A stretch of DNA of 64,000 nt from Orychophragmus violaceus (lineage: Eukaryota; Streptophyta; Magnoliopsida; Brassicales; Brassicaceae), in NCBI GenBank assembly GCA_030180135.1, contig CM058231.1, positions 50,726,235 to 50,790,234 of the forward strand. Direction: 5' to 3'. Under the pieces are notes generated by a model. The model was not told the DNA's origin. It ran no database searches and was given only the letters and a program-made list of their open reading frames with translations. Shown piece by piece: positions 20,601 through 32,481 of the stretch. The position numbers and the translations under genes were made by a program. Position 1 is the stretch's first letter. Every line of letters begins with the position of its first letter.

Positions 20601-23130
20601 GTATTGGATACTGGTTGTGGCACTGATATTTGTTATAATATGCAGAGCCTGGGCAACAGTAGAACTTTGAAGGAAGGGCAAGTGAAACTACATGTCTGGA
20701 AGGAGCTTGGGATGCTGCCTCAGCCGTAGGGTTTTCACTTGTAGATGCCTTCGAGGCTTGGTTTTGTATTAAGTAATTGCTACAATGTACCTGCTTTAAG
20801 CAGAGTTGTTTTTCATTTTCTTGTGAAGAATTTGAATATTTTCATTTTGATAAAGACAAGTTTTGTTCTTTTGATCTTAATGAAATGTTAATTGTAGCAC
20901 CCTATTCAAGGAATGGGTTTTATATCTTAAACCAAAGAGTGCCTAAATGTAACATAAATACCAAATTGGTTTAAATCTGATGAGTTAAACCTGATTTTTC
21001 TTGGCATAAAGTCTTGGTCACATAGAGTAAGTCGGATTCAGAAATCCCATAGTCATGGACTGTTGGGCTCATTTGATAAAATATCTTATGAGACTTGAAT
21101 TCTGTTTACTGGACCAAAAGGTAAAGGGGCCTATCTTAGCCGAGCTAGAGAAAGGCCCAAAGGCTTATTGGACCTGGAACATACTCATGTATGTGGCCCA
21201 ATGAGCAGTAATGCAAGAGAAAATTTCCTGTACTTCATTGTCTCTACTGATTACTTCAGTGAGTGTGACTGTGTTCATTTGATGAGACACAAGTCGGAAT
21301 TCTTTGACATGGTCGAAAGAGTTCCAGAATGAAGTATAGGATCTGAATGACAGAAGTATTAAGACTCTGGATTAGATCACGAGTGAGAATACTTAAGTCA
21401 TTGATTATGTGATCATCTAAATGAGTGTGAAATCGTTTCACAGCTCATTTCTCCTGAAAACCTGAAGGTGTTTCTGTGAGAAAGAATCAGATCTTATTAG
21501 AAATGATTAAAGATGAGTCACACGAATCTTCCATGATATTATTTAAGAATAACGCTCTAGAAATATCTAAGTTTACGCTGAAAAGGTTCCACCAATATCA
21601 GTTGAAAGACACCACGTAAATGTGGATTGGAATCGATCCAAATTCGTCTTTACTGAGTATTTGTAGTTGTGCTACTTCGCTGGTTGTCCTAGGGAAACCA
21701 AGGCTTGTTACTTTTACGTCCATTCTGTTTTCTAAGAAGGGAAGTTATTTTCCAAGAAGAACAGTGGGAGTAAAAGTATAACTCGAAGAAATTCGAGAAA
21801 TACAGGAGGCTGCTCAACCTGTTGAGGGAGAGCAACGGATGGATTTACAGATTTCTGTAGAATCTACACCTGTAGAGCCTGAAGTTCGCAGATATGAATG
21901 AATCAGTTACTAATTCGAGAGTGTTTTCTCGTCATTAGTTGAACCTGATAATCATTGAAAGTTCGCATGATCTGATGATCATTGAAAGCGACGAATCTGC
22001 GAAATTCAAGGAAGCGAAAGTGAGCCCGGACTCCGAAAAATTACACTATGTGTAAGTTAGCTTTATTGATCCATTCATGGATGGAAGCAAACATATCGGA
22101 GTTGGAATCTTCGTTCTGTTGAAGTAGTCAAGGTTTTGACTTGAACAGGAACGAAATGGAACTGTGCGTTTACTAATAGATAAATGGGAGCGATGTTGTA
22201 TGTCTCATATAGTATGTCGATGACATACTGATTATCGGAAATGACGTCCCAATGCTGCAGTCGGTAAAGGACTGGCTTGGGAGTTGGTTCTAATGATTGA
22301 CATGGGTAAAGCCACGTATGTTTTTGGATTTTGGATCTAAAGATAGAGATCCGAAAGAGCTGGAAGGACAAAGTCAGGATTCTTATCCCGACAAAGTCCT
22401 ACACGTTTTCAGCATTCCAAGAAGGGTTTTATGCCAATGTCACATGGCATTACGTTAAGCAAGACACAGTGTCCTACGATAACTGCTGAGCTTAAATGCA
22501 TGGATAAGATTCCATATGCGTCGGCAATTGGATCTATCATGTATGCCATGAAACGTACTTGTTTGATGTTGCTTTAATGTTAAGCAAGACAAGTAAAAGA
22601 CCAGTCAAATCCAGCAATGAATCACTGGATTGCCGTAAAGACTATCCTAAAGTATTTAAGGAATACTAAGGATAAGTTCTTGATTTACGGAGAAAGTGAG
22701 GTGCTACGAGTCGGTAGAGTCTGAAAGGCAAGTTTCCAACGAACAAAGATGATTTCCGGTCACAGTCCGGTTATATCTTGTGTCTGTCTGGCGGTGCAAG
22801 GCACTGTTGCTAACTCCATGACTTAAGCTGAACATTTCGCAGCTTGGAAAGCGGCGAAAGAGGTTGTTTGGAAAGAAGAGTTCGTCACTGAACTCGATGT
22901 GATTCCCAGCATAGATGAGACTAGCTGCACATCAGAGGTCCAAACACCTTGAGAATAGGTGTAACCTATTCCGTGAGATAAATGACAGAGATGTTAAGTA
23001 GATCAGCAAGTTTCAACGAATGAGAACGTTGCTAATCTATTAACAAAGCCACTCCTTAGGCCTAAGCACGAGTCACAGACTGTTGCTGTAGGATAAGTGA
23101 AATTAAGATGTAGTCTAAATTTCAGTGGGA
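20601..23130 (+). pseudogene. Element 3 decayed Copia pol
   Basis: Begins with a protease relic (VLDTGCGTDICYNMQSLGNS). A broken integrase follows (a relic of the HTDVCGPM motif near 21180-21200), then RT remains (YVDDILIIGND-type codons in broken frame near 22211-22245) and an RNase H relic near 22780-23060. Many frame breaks and stops, mostly shared with element 2. No functional enzyme can be encoded. Confidence 0.88.
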
Positions 23131-23966
23131 GTTAGTAAAGGGCTTTATTTAGTTATTGATATGTTCTTGTAAAACATTTTAAGATGTTTAATGAAATTAT
23201 TATTTCAAGATTATTTTAACTGTGATGAAATAATCGTTCCAAAATGATATGAACCATTTTATAGGTCATCGAAGTAAGTGACTTGATCTTGAGTTATCAA
23301 AGTCATTTAGCTTGATCATGAGACCCTATATTTGATAGATGGCTTATATCATCCTGTCCCTAGTCGAAGGTTGTTGAAATTGGAACACCAACAACCGTGT
23401 GAGACTAGATTGGTATGTGACTTATGACAAAGTCTCAGTATGTCATAGATGCGCGGCATCAAAGTCAGTACATAGGTGTATGTTGGGAACATACGACCGG
23501 ACATGACCCGCTTATAAGAACTCTTCAGGATATTTATATCTGTGTCATAAGAGATTCTTACTACGACTATAGAGTATAGTCCTTAGACCTGAGTTCGCAT
23601 GCATGTGACTGCACATGGACTGATGCACTTTGATCATTGTCTAACGCTATCGTTCTGCGATAGTTATAAGGACCTTGTTTGGGTACATTATGAAATGAGT
23701 AGTTTACAGTGATGGAACAAGACGGGATTTGTCCCTCCAATATAAATGGAGTGAATATCTCTAGGCCAATCGGAGATTTGAATACTGGAAAATGCATGGC
23801 CATGCTCAAACGGACTGTCCCGAGTCGTTTGGATTGTCAGTATCGAATCAGAGTCCGATGAACAAGATTAGGCTTTATAAGGATGACACCAATCTTGCCT
23901 TATGACTAATCGAGATATTGAGACAAAAGGATTATGAATACAGAGATTCCAGTACAAGTGGGAGAT
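23131..23966 (+). other. Element 3 3' region and PPT (family B)
   Basis: No gene seen. Conserved with element 4 (53957-54808) and, more distantly, with family A. Ends in the PPT AAGTGGGAGAT directly before the 3' LTR. Confidence 0.78.
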
Positions 23967-24604
23967 TGTTGGAATTGTGTCCAGTAATCTCAGTACTGTC
24001 TCTAGAAAGTAAGAGTATGTCAATGATCAGACATAAGTCATATAATACTGGGGGTCATGATGGCTTGCTAGAGTCCGCTCATGATCTATAAGTCTTGGAC
24101 TTATTGCCTTTATTATATGATCCCATATGGGTCACACGCCTAAGCTAACAGGAAATTGTGTAGGAACGGCTTAGCAGAAGTACGGTAAAAGTGCCAGGCA
24201 TTTGTCGTACTAAGAGAGAGATTAATGGGTCTGATTAAATCCAAGGGATTTAATCAGATTGGTATTTGGGCCCAAAAGCCCAAAAGGGAAAGAGAAGGGT
24301 TTTATAAACTAAAACCCAAAACTCTTTCTCCCTAACCCTAGCCTCCCTGCGCCAACTCTCTCTGTGTCTGCGCCTCCTCTTCCGTGGTCTAGCAGCCTCT
24401 CTTCCTGCTTGGTGTGCGTGTGTGAACCTCTGGAGGAGTTATCATTTGGTGGCTCTCTGATCTCTGACCTGTTCTCTCTTTCCGCTGCATAAACAGGTAA
24501 AAGGTGAGATCATAAAGTTTCTATTCAAGAAGAACCTAGATCAGCATGTTTAGGATAATCTGAATCTGAGAATTGAATCAGGATTAGTTCCAAAACATTC
24601 TTCA
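23967..24604 (+). repeat. Element 3 3' LTR (638 bp)
   Basis: Equal in length to 17356-17993. TATAAA at 24303-24308. Bordered by TTAGA on the right. Confidence 0.95.
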
Positions 24605-24930
24605 TTAGAACCACTACAGGGATGAGTGTTGTTTCTAAATGTTAGGGATCGACCCTAATGGACATGGGCGGTACCATGTGACGTTTGGTGTTGCATTCTG
24701 GAACTACTGTTGGATTGGTAACAAGAGAAGGACAATTCAGAGCGTGGTTGGAAAAAGGGGGGGGGGGGTGGAGAAGCAGTCTTCATGATTCAAGGACAAG
24801 ATCTTTTAAAGCGAGCAAGCGTTCAAGTTCAGTTCGGTCAGCGAAGTTGCGGAGCGGGCGTTGGTAAGGAGCTGCAGTGGAGAACTCTCGCCACAGAATT
24901 TGGGACGAATTCTTTTAAGGGGGGGGGATT
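24605..24930 (+). mobile_element. Element C1 internal region, part 3, with PPT
   Basis: End of the C interior. A run of about ten G at 24757-24767 and the PPT proper (AAGGGGGGGGGATT, 24918-24930) lie about 160 bp apart. The GACGAATTCTTTTAAGG stretch before the PPT is the usual end of Del/Tekay-type chromoviruses (family knowledge). No gene. Confidence 0.85.
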
Positions 24931-26042
24931 TGTAATGGCCCTGGCCTAGCCCATATTAAAATTTTCTAAAAAGAAGGAGAAAGCCCAGACCAAACCCAAA
25001 AGCCCATTACCTTTTTCCCAAAACCCTAGATCTCACCTTATAAATATGTGCCTCCTCCTTTAGAAAATGATAAAGAAAAAGCCTCCAGCGAAGCTCTGCC
25101 CATTCCGCGTCGCAGCCACCACCCCCGGAGACCAGATCTAGGGCTTATCCATCATTTGGTGTTGTAGGTAATCCCGAAAACTTGTTTTCAAATCTGATTC
25201 TTCCTAACCCGAACACTAAAAGCCACGTATCTTTCTGACCGTGAGAAATATGGGAAATTCGAGACAACCATCGTGTTCCTCTCGACGAGACGAAGCCTTA
25301 GCCGTCAACCTCGCCTCCATCAGCCTTCGAACGCGCCCGCACCCGCCAGTTGAAGACCGGCGTGTGGATCTGACACGCTGCCGTCACCGGAGTCACGCGC
25401 CGCCGCCGTCCGCCGGGAGCCGCCTCCGATCGGAGCCGCCACCTGTCGCCGGAGCCGTCGCCGAGTCAATTCGGCCGGCGACCAGGTCGAATCGGTTGAC
25501 CGGGTTGGGTCAGCGTTGACCGTTAACCTGTCCGGTCTGGTTTGGTTTATTTTGGTTTAATCCGGTTTTTTAATTTCAATTCTTAATTTCAATTTTGATT
25601 TCAAATCCCGGTTTAGTTCGGTTTAGGTCGGTTAGCTGGTTGAACTAGTTATTTTCAATTGATCAAAACTAGCTCATCCTAAGCTCGATTTGAGCGAAAC
25701 GAAATCCTAATCCACTCGAATTTTCCTCCTCTTTCCATATCCAATGTCCGTTCGAGATAATGGAGCTTCTAAATTACGTTTTTGCCCCTTATTTGGCCAA
25801 GGTGTGGACCGCTTGTGATCTCCCTTGCTCTATTCAATTCCGGGCGTGAGTCCTTTGCTAATACCATCTTTCCTAGGTAGCGTAGGATAGTAAGGTACCT
25901 TATGTGATTGATTGTGGAACGTAGAATTGCTAGGATATCGCTGAGACTGAAAATGTTGATTGTACGTGATGGACATGTGTGAACTAGAATTGTTGTAGGG
26001 CCCCCGAAAGGGTGTTGTGTGGCAGGGCGTGTATAATGAGTT
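24931..26042 (+). repeat. Element C1 3' LTR, truncated after 1,112 bp
   Basis: Starts TGTAATGGCCCTGG. CTTATAAATATG near 25037-25048 is a likely TATA box. It loses similarity to the full LTR at 26042 (about 500 bp missing), where minus-strand Gypsy gag sequence begins. The same breakpoint is seen in copy 2 at 36710. Confidence 0.88.
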
Positions 26043-26382
26043 ATTCTCTATAAGGATCTTCAAAGTCAGATTGATCCTCCCATGCTTTCTCTTGCCTTGA
26101 CTTGCATTGTACTTCATCTTGGTAAGGGTCTGGAGGTTCTGGTTCAGGTTCTCCATCATTAAATTCCTCTTCATAGTTTGTGCTATAAAAGTCCTCTCCA
26201 TGTACTTCTTCTTCAAGCTCGGATCCTTCCTGATCATTCTCAGCATCTGCATCTAAGCGCTTCTGATGCTGCCTCTTCTTTCCAAGATGCTTCAGAGAAC
26301 TCATCTTCTCCATTCCATGAGTGATCTTCATCACCCCAATCAACCTCTGAGGTAGTGTAGACACTTTCTCCATCTTCATCAT
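26043..26382 (-). pseudogene. Gypsy gag N-terminus, acidic (copy 1, frameshifted)
   Basis: Minus-strand ORF start followed by a Glu/Asp-rich region (EGSELEEEVHGEDFYS, EPEPEPPDPYQDEV). Cut by the C LTR at 26042, so only about 110 codons remain. In copy 2 the frame is open from MDDEDGESVY, but here it is shifted in the first third. Assigned to gag from its place next to an AT-rich leader like that of F1, and less surely from the sequence itself. Confidence 0.5.
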
Positions 26383-27046
26383 CCATTGATTCCTGTAAAC
26401 AAATTCTAAGGCTGTATGAATAGGTTCAAAAGAAAACTATATGAAACATACTCAAATTTTTCTAATTCCCAATGAAAATAAAAGGATGTATCAAAGTATT
26501 CAAATAAAACAATATGGAATAATGCAGAGAATTCGATTTTCCAGGTTTAAGAAACAAAACTTTTACACTTTCCTTTTGTTTTTAAATCCCCACACGTTTT
26601 TTCCTTAGAATGGAAACAAGAATACTAGTTTTTCAAAACTTTTTTAAAAGGAGCCTTTGATTTTACTAAAAAAATTCGAAATCAATGAGAATAAGGAAAT
26701 AAACACTTTCTGAGATTAAAACCTAATAGAAACTAAATCTAACTTATAAAAAATTCTTCTTCTTTCTTTTATTTTTCTGGTTTTTTTTTCCGGAAATAAG
26801 AGCAATAAGTACACAACTTTGAAAAACTAACGCAAATACACTTTTGTTTTGGTTTTTGGTTTATGAGATGCAAGACAAATAGTATGGGATGCAAGCAAAC
26901 TGGTTTTCTTTTTGGTTTTTAGATGCAGAAACAAATCACAGAAACTAAACTTGATGCAAATGACTTTGTTTTTGAGTTTTCTTTTGAGTATGCAAACAAA
27001 TGAAATAGGATGATAAACAAAGTAGAATAAAAAATCAAAACATAAT
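26383..27046 (-). other. AT-rich Gypsy leader (copy 1)
   Basis: No gene. Poly-T/poly-A rich, with GATGCAA words like those of the F1 leader (46401-47385). Contains the left arm of an inverted repeat. Confidence 0.55.
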
Positions 27047-27103
27047 GATAAAAGAAAGAAAAATAAGTTTTTATAAGTTAGATTCAGTTTCTATTAGGTT
27101 TGA
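26721..27103. repeat. Inverted repeat, arms of about 57 bp (copy 1)
   Basis: The arm at 26721-26777 (AAACCTAATAGAAACT...) is the reverse complement of 27047-27103 with a few mismatches. The loop is about 270 bp. It lies exactly between a minus-strand gag leader and a plus-strand gag piece. Repeated in copy 2 at about 37389-37771. Confidence 0.8.
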
Positions 27104-27286
27104 TGCCCTCATCAGTATGGAAGGTAAGTACCTGAACTTGGTCCAAGGCCACAAGACGGTCCATGAGTATGAGGCAGAGTTTGACCGTCTTAGACGTTAT
27201 GTGGGACGAGACGTTGAGGATGAGCAAGCACAAGTTCGACGGTTCCTTCGCGGCCTGCGAGTGGAACTACCCACTGTTCGGTTTGC
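27090..27286 (+). pseudogene. Stray plus-strand Gypsy gag fragment (copy 1)
   Basis: About 65 codons of a retrotrans_gag domain (PF03732 type), with a YEAEFDRLRRYVG motif and RRFLRGLRVELP. Its orientation is opposite to the surrounding pol. It fuses at 27287 to the antisense of integrase. Most like gag of Del/Tekay chromoviruses, by inference. Confidence 0.7.
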
Positions 27287-29135
27287 TCTGAAACAATGGT
27301 TCTTGGAACTCCATGCAACTTATCAACTTCCTAAAAGAATATATCAGCTATCTGCACAACATCATTAGTTTTGTTGCAAGCAATAAAATTAGCCATTTTA
27401 GAAACCTGTCAACAATTACAAAGATGGAATCCTTGTTGTTGATCTTGGGCAGTCCTAAAACCAAATCCATTGAAATGTCCACCCATGGTGTGTTAGGAAT
27501 TGGTAAAGCCATATATAAACCACATGGATGTAACCTCGATTTGGCTTTTGGACAAGTGATGCATTTTTCACAGAACCTCTCCACATCTCTCTTCATGTGT
27601 GGCCAAAAGAAATGTTCCTTCAGAACACTAGAGGTCTTGTCTCTGACAAAATGCCCCATCAAACTTCCTCTATGAGCTTCTATGGTGATCACCGATTTCA
27701 TGGATCCTTGTGGTATGCACAACCTCTTCTATTTGAACAGGAAACCATCTTGCTGATATAACACTTCAAATGCTGCCTTAGATGTCTTCTGGTATATGTC
27801 CTTGAAGTCTGGATCATCAACATACACGCCTTTGATGTGTTCAAACCCCATGATCTTGGACTCCGTTGTTGATATGAGAGCATGGCGGCTGGATAATGCA
27901 TCTGCCACAATGTTTTCTTTCCTCTTCTTGTACTTGATCATATATGGAAAAGATTCTATGAATTCCAACCACCTTGCGTGCCTTTTATTAAGACTGGACT
28001 GTCCTCTTAGGTGCTTTAGAGTCTCATGATCTGTATAAATCACAAACTCTGAAGAAAGCAAATAGTGTTGCCAAGTTTCTAGTGATCTTACCAGGGCATA
28101 TAACGTTTTTTCATAGGTGGGTTACTTGAGTGTTAAATCATGGAGCTTCTCACTGAAGTAAGCTACTGGTCTGCCTCCTTGTGTCAACATTGCACCTATT
28201 CTTGTACCTGAAGCATCACATTCAATCTCAAACATCTTATCAAAGTTAGGAAGTACCAACACTGGTGCATTGGTGAGATTGGTTTTGAGCCGTGTGAATG
28301 CTTGCTATGGTGCTTAAGTTCTTAACAAACCTTTTGTAGAATCTTGCTAATCCGTGGAAACTTCTTACATGTCCGATTGTTGTAGGTGTTGGCCATTCTT
28401 GGATATCCTTGATCTTCTCATCCACCTTAAGTCCCCGTGAACTTACAACAAATCCTAGGAATACCAATTGATCAGTGCAAAATATGCATTTCTTTAAATT
28501 TGCATAAAGACCTTCTATTCTAAGTGTTTGCATAGCATGTTCTAGATGTTTAATATGATCATCTAAGCAGTGGCTATAAATCATGATGTCAATGAAATAT
28601 ACTACCACAAACTTGCAAATAAAAGCTCTTGTGAGAGAGAATGGCATAACAAGCCATTCCTACAACCCTTGATGGGTTGTGAATGATGTTTTCCACTCAT
28701 CGCCTTCTTTCATTCTGACTTGGCGATATCCACCCTTCAAGTCTATCTTGGAGAATATGGTGGCTCTACTTAACTCATCCAGCATGTCATCCAGTCTTGG
28801 AATGGGATGTTTGTACTTGATTGTAATGTTGTCGCTGGTCCTACAATGAACACACATTATCCATTTACCATAATTCTTTGGAACTAGCAGAAATGGTGCG
28901 GCACATGGACTCAATCTCTCCCCGATGTATCCCTTTGACCTAAGCTCCTGACTTGCTTTCTTAGCTCCTTAGCCTCTTCTGGATTCACTCTATAAGCTGG
29001 TATGTTAGGAAATGGAGCTCCTGGTACCGAGTCAATTTGGTGTTCAATGCCTTTCAATGGTGGAAGCCCAGCTGGTATGTTTTCTTGAAACACATCCTTG
29101 AACCTTTCCAATAGCTCAGGCATGGCCATAGGGTG
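27287..29135 (-). pseudogene. Chromovirus-type Gypsy pol fragment F (copy 1): RT-RNase H-integrase
   Basis: Minus strand, in sense order: PR-RT linker (28911-29129), RT N-part (28660-28914, IDLKGGYRQVR), RT C-part (28246-28647, with WPTPTTIGHVRSFHGLARFY), RNase H (27729-28061, FVIYTDHETLKHL), integrase zinc finger and start of core (27348-27722, CEKCITCPKAKS, PWVDISMDLVLGLP). The RT active site reads YFIDIMIYS instead of YxDD, so a catalytic Asp is lost. Stops separate the blocks. Integrase ends abruptly at 27287 and the 3' LTR is missing. Upstream, element E is inserted at 29141 with TTCCT as the left target copy. Confidence 0.9.
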
Positions 29136-29140
29136 TTCCT

Positions 29141-31754
29141 TGTAACACCCCCAACCCGTTCTACGGACAATAGAAGGCCGTAGATGTCACAATGGTCAAA
29201 TACCGCGAACGTTCCAGCTGTCCCCAAGCTCAGGCCGGCCCATCCGTGATATCTGACCTACCTCTTGGTCATAGCCTCAGGCTTGACAACCCATACTACG
29301 ACTTCGAGTTGTGTTAGTTCAGACTAAACTCATATCATGGAACCGTGGAGTTAACGAAAACACGTTATATTAATACTAAATAGGATTTATTAGAAATGTT
29401 ACCCAAAGCATACAATTTATTGAGCTCGAGTCGAAAATCTTACATAGTACAAACTCCACATTCTTCACGCTCACAACCGAGACTATGCCGCCGGCCTAAC
29501 TCCCGAACTTCTAGCCCGTCTATGGTTTCCTGCGAGAAAATAGTTGTATAATGAGCAACCATATTGGTTACCCAGTGAGTCCAGGACCCTTTATCATGCA
29601 TTAGTGCCCAACCCATCCCAATAGCCGAAGCCTAATGCAATAAACAACATAATCGTCTCACATGCACAGACAAGCAATAACAACATCAAAGATATGCACA
29701 ATGCGGAAGCATATAAATGACAATGCAAACATGATCAACAACATGAATGCAATACGCAAGTCCATTCTCTCTAGACTTGACCAAAACAATCACAATGCAT
29801 AACATGATCCCTATCGTGAATGCCAACACCCGTGTAGACTCTCTAGACTTACTCCTGCGTGAGCCCCAAATGCACCGGCACCACCACCCTTTCTCTCTCG
29901 TGACTACTCGCAACCATTCACCACAAAGGATCATTGTTCGAGCATCACACCTGTTACTGGGACCTATCCCTCGGGTTCGTGTCGTCACACGATTCTCAGC
30001 CATAGAAGTGACCAAAGTAACCCTCCGAGCCTGCTCCGAATACACGAAGACTTCACAATAAGGGTCACCGATAGCATTTACCTAGAGTATCTACCCATAC
30101 TCTAGGATGCACGTCCTAGAACAATATTACGCATGTTCTAGAAACAACTAACGTCCAACCTGCATGCATCACTCAACATGCGGTTAGCACAAAACACACA
30201 AGCTGGCCCGTAGTATCCAACGATCACATACAGACACATGCATCACACAATGCAAGTAAATTAGACTGCATGATAACCACACATGCATCTAATTTCTTAC
30301 ACACACATCACACGGTGTAGGGTCTTGCAAAGAATCCGAAAATCACGGCAGCTATTACAACCGTCTCTAAAAACAGAAGGGAGACTCGCGTGGATCAATA
30401 ACTTCACGGAGCTACCACATCCTCACCCATACGGGACAACCTCTTTTCCAACAAACATTTCTGAGTGGATACCCATCCATTCTCGTACTTATCACATTCC
30501 ATTTCCGAGTCGGTTCCCTAACCGATCCCTTACTTACCACAATATGAATGCCACCCCAATCTCAATGATTTACCACATTGTCAAAGAGAAACATGCATAA
30601 TAACCAATAAACCATGCATGCAACATTACTCAATGAATCTACCACCTAGAATCAAAGAGATTAACAAGCTACACCACCACAATCAAGCATGCATCAATCA
30701 CCATAACAATCACGGATAAAACCTCCACAAAACACAGTTAACAACACAAAAACGTGTTTAAGGATGAATAGTCCGAGTATTCCAATTCTTAAGACAAGAC
30801 CTGCACGCAAATCCGTTAGTCCTAGCTACCGGGACTCACCCGTTCCGCAGCCCGCTCCCTAACTCCGAGAATTTCCCCGCTAGATCTAGAACTGAAGATC
30901 TAAATAAGTCGGAGTCTAAAGAAAACAAGCTAAAGATGGATGGAATTACTCATATCTGCGGCTTACCGACACCCTGAGGCTTAACCCAAACGTCCCGTCC
31001 CGTTCTCCCGCTCTGTCCCGTGCTTAAACCGCCCAAAACTTACTTTCTCTCTCTCTAACCCATTACTTTCTCTCTCTAGATTTGTTACAAAGTTCAGAAA
31101 AGAGTAAAATGGGTTTATGGGAGCTGGGTATTTATAGATGGCCATGGGAAGGTTAGTTGGCGACAAATGGCGTCCATGCGGACAGACTATGCATGCCTTG
31201 GGCCATGTGTGGTCGTCCAGCCATGCACGGCGACAGCTGGTCTGGTCATGCACAGCGACAGCTGGGTCGCCCATGCGTGGTGACAGGTCGTCCGCGCATG
31301 CACCCGACCACCCGTCCGTTCGTCCGTACGATCGCCCGACGCCCGACCACACGACCCGATACGTCCGTCCTCGACCAATCTCGACCCGATACATCCGTCC
31401 TCGACCATTCTCGACCTGATGACCATTTTCTCGACCCAAACAAATTCTAACTCGACCTTTGTTCCCAAAATCCTCCAAAATGATGATCCACATTCATTCC
31501 CAACAATTTATCAATTTCGGGAAGGTCCTTATCACGACTTTAACCCGACTTCCAGCCATACTTGGATATCTTTCGATCTGTGCAGTCTTTTCACATTCCT
31601 CTTCGACCAACACTCTTAAAATGTCGTTTCTAACAAATGCTGAAAGTTTCAGACAATTTTGACAACTTTTAATTTTTGGCCGTTCTTCGTATGTTCCCTC
31701 TCGGCCGGTCATATCCCTCATCGGCCGTTCTACTTCTTCTGTAGGGTTATTACA
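29141..31754 (-). repeat. Element E LTR (2,614 bp), copy 1
   Basis: Minus strand TGTAATAACCCTAC to GGGGGTGTTACA. A TATA box (minus-strand CTATAAATACCC) lies at 31126-31137. ORFs in it (such as 29686-30045, 30283-30600 and 31138-31493) have no domain. The next bases on the right (31755 on) are a PPT in minus sense (AAGGGGGTAGAA). Confidence 0.87.
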
Positions 31755-32472
31755 TTCTACCCCCTTAATAGAATTCGTCCCTGAATTCTAATACTTGAAG
31801 AAAACACCACACTCCCGCTGAGCTAATTCCACCATATTCGTTAACACTAGTCCTTACGTCTCATCTTCTTTTCATCTCTTAGTGTGGTTCAGTACTTTCC
31901 AAGGTTCTAAGCCGTAGCTCCAACTACCATCACGTTACTGCCTCTTGATACACGTCGTTCTCATCTCCTCCTTCATCGGACCCCTTTTCGACTTACAAAC
32001 TTCTGGTTCTTCTCTCTACAGCAATGCCCCCCGGTTTTTCATTTGTTTCACTATCTCTTATTTCTTTAACATCATCTCGCTAGGTTTTTCCCCCATATTT
32101 CTTTCTCATTTTCTTTCTTTGCTCTTTGCCCTTGATCTCTCACACATAAATGTTTCTACTCTTGACCATAGTTTCATTCCTTTGTTCTGTTGTGATCTTC
32201 TGCACCCAACTGTCCTCCTTTGTGCTCAGGACACTATGTCCTTTGCAAAGGAGTACAGAGTAACGTCTCCTTATATACTCTTCAAGCCTTTCTTTCTTGG
32301 TCTCCACCATATTCCTCAAACTGATTTTGCTTTGGGTTCATAAAAACTGTCACTCTTAATCACTCTACATCCGTTGTCTCTTTGCTTGAGACCCTTCATT
32401 CTTGTTCCATCTTCCTTGTACCTCTATTGGCTGCTACCGTTCTCTAACCTATCTTGTGTACAGTTTCCCCTT
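31755..32472 (-). mobile_element. Element E internal region, 3'-most part (copy 1, cut by duplication)
   Basis: No gene. It includes the PPT side (GAATTCAGGGACGAATTC on the minus strand) and is interrupted at 32472 by the duplication junction, so the rest of E is found only in copy 2. Confidence 0.82.
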
Positions 32473-32481
32473 GTACATCTA
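32473..32481. other. Duplication junction with filler
   Basis: Nine or so bases belong to neither side. With neighbouring bases they copy CTTGTACCTCTATTG at about 32424-32439 with one mismatch. This fits end-joining with templated filler. Confidence 0.65.

Larger units (their letters stand above)
17356..24604 (+). mobile_element. Copia element 3: complete, LTR family B, gag-only cassette, TSD TTAGA
   Basis: 7,249 bp. LTRs 17356-17993 and 23967-24604 are each 638 bp and start TGTTGGAATTGTGTCC and end TTCA. They are bordered by TTAGA (17351-17355 and 24605-24609). By eye they differ at about two positions. PBS at 17995-18006, PPT CAAGTGGGAGAT just before 23967. The plus-strand order is leader, intact gag, decayed pol, 3' region. 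The pre-insertion site is seen in C2 near 35262-35275, with one mismatch in the target bases. Confidence 0.95.
7152..32472. repeat. Tandem segmental duplication, copy 1 (10.7 kb plus two later Copia insertions)
   Basis: From offset about 252 in the C 5' LTR to a point inside element E. Corresponding positions from 24931 onward in copy 2 are shifted by 10,669 or within a base of it (for example 24931/35599, 29141/39810, 31754/42423, 32472/43141). Copy 1 is longer because elements 2 and 3 lie inside it. Peptides in the two copies differ by only a residue or so per hundred. Confidence 0.9.

Noticed and set aside
25830..26252. Minus-strand 140-codon ORF (and 36498-36920)
   Set aside because: It runs from a frameshifted gag fragment into antisense C LTR. 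A chance fusion, not a gene.
27045..27368. 107-codon plus-strand ORF as a complete gene
   Set aside because: Only the middle ~65 codons are gag-like. The start is in AT-rich leader and the end is antisense integrase.
31138..31493. Overlapping ORFs on both strands in the E LTR (up to 170 codons)
   Set aside because: GC-rich LTR sequence with repeated CGTCC/CGACC words. No domain, and the frames differ in copy 2.
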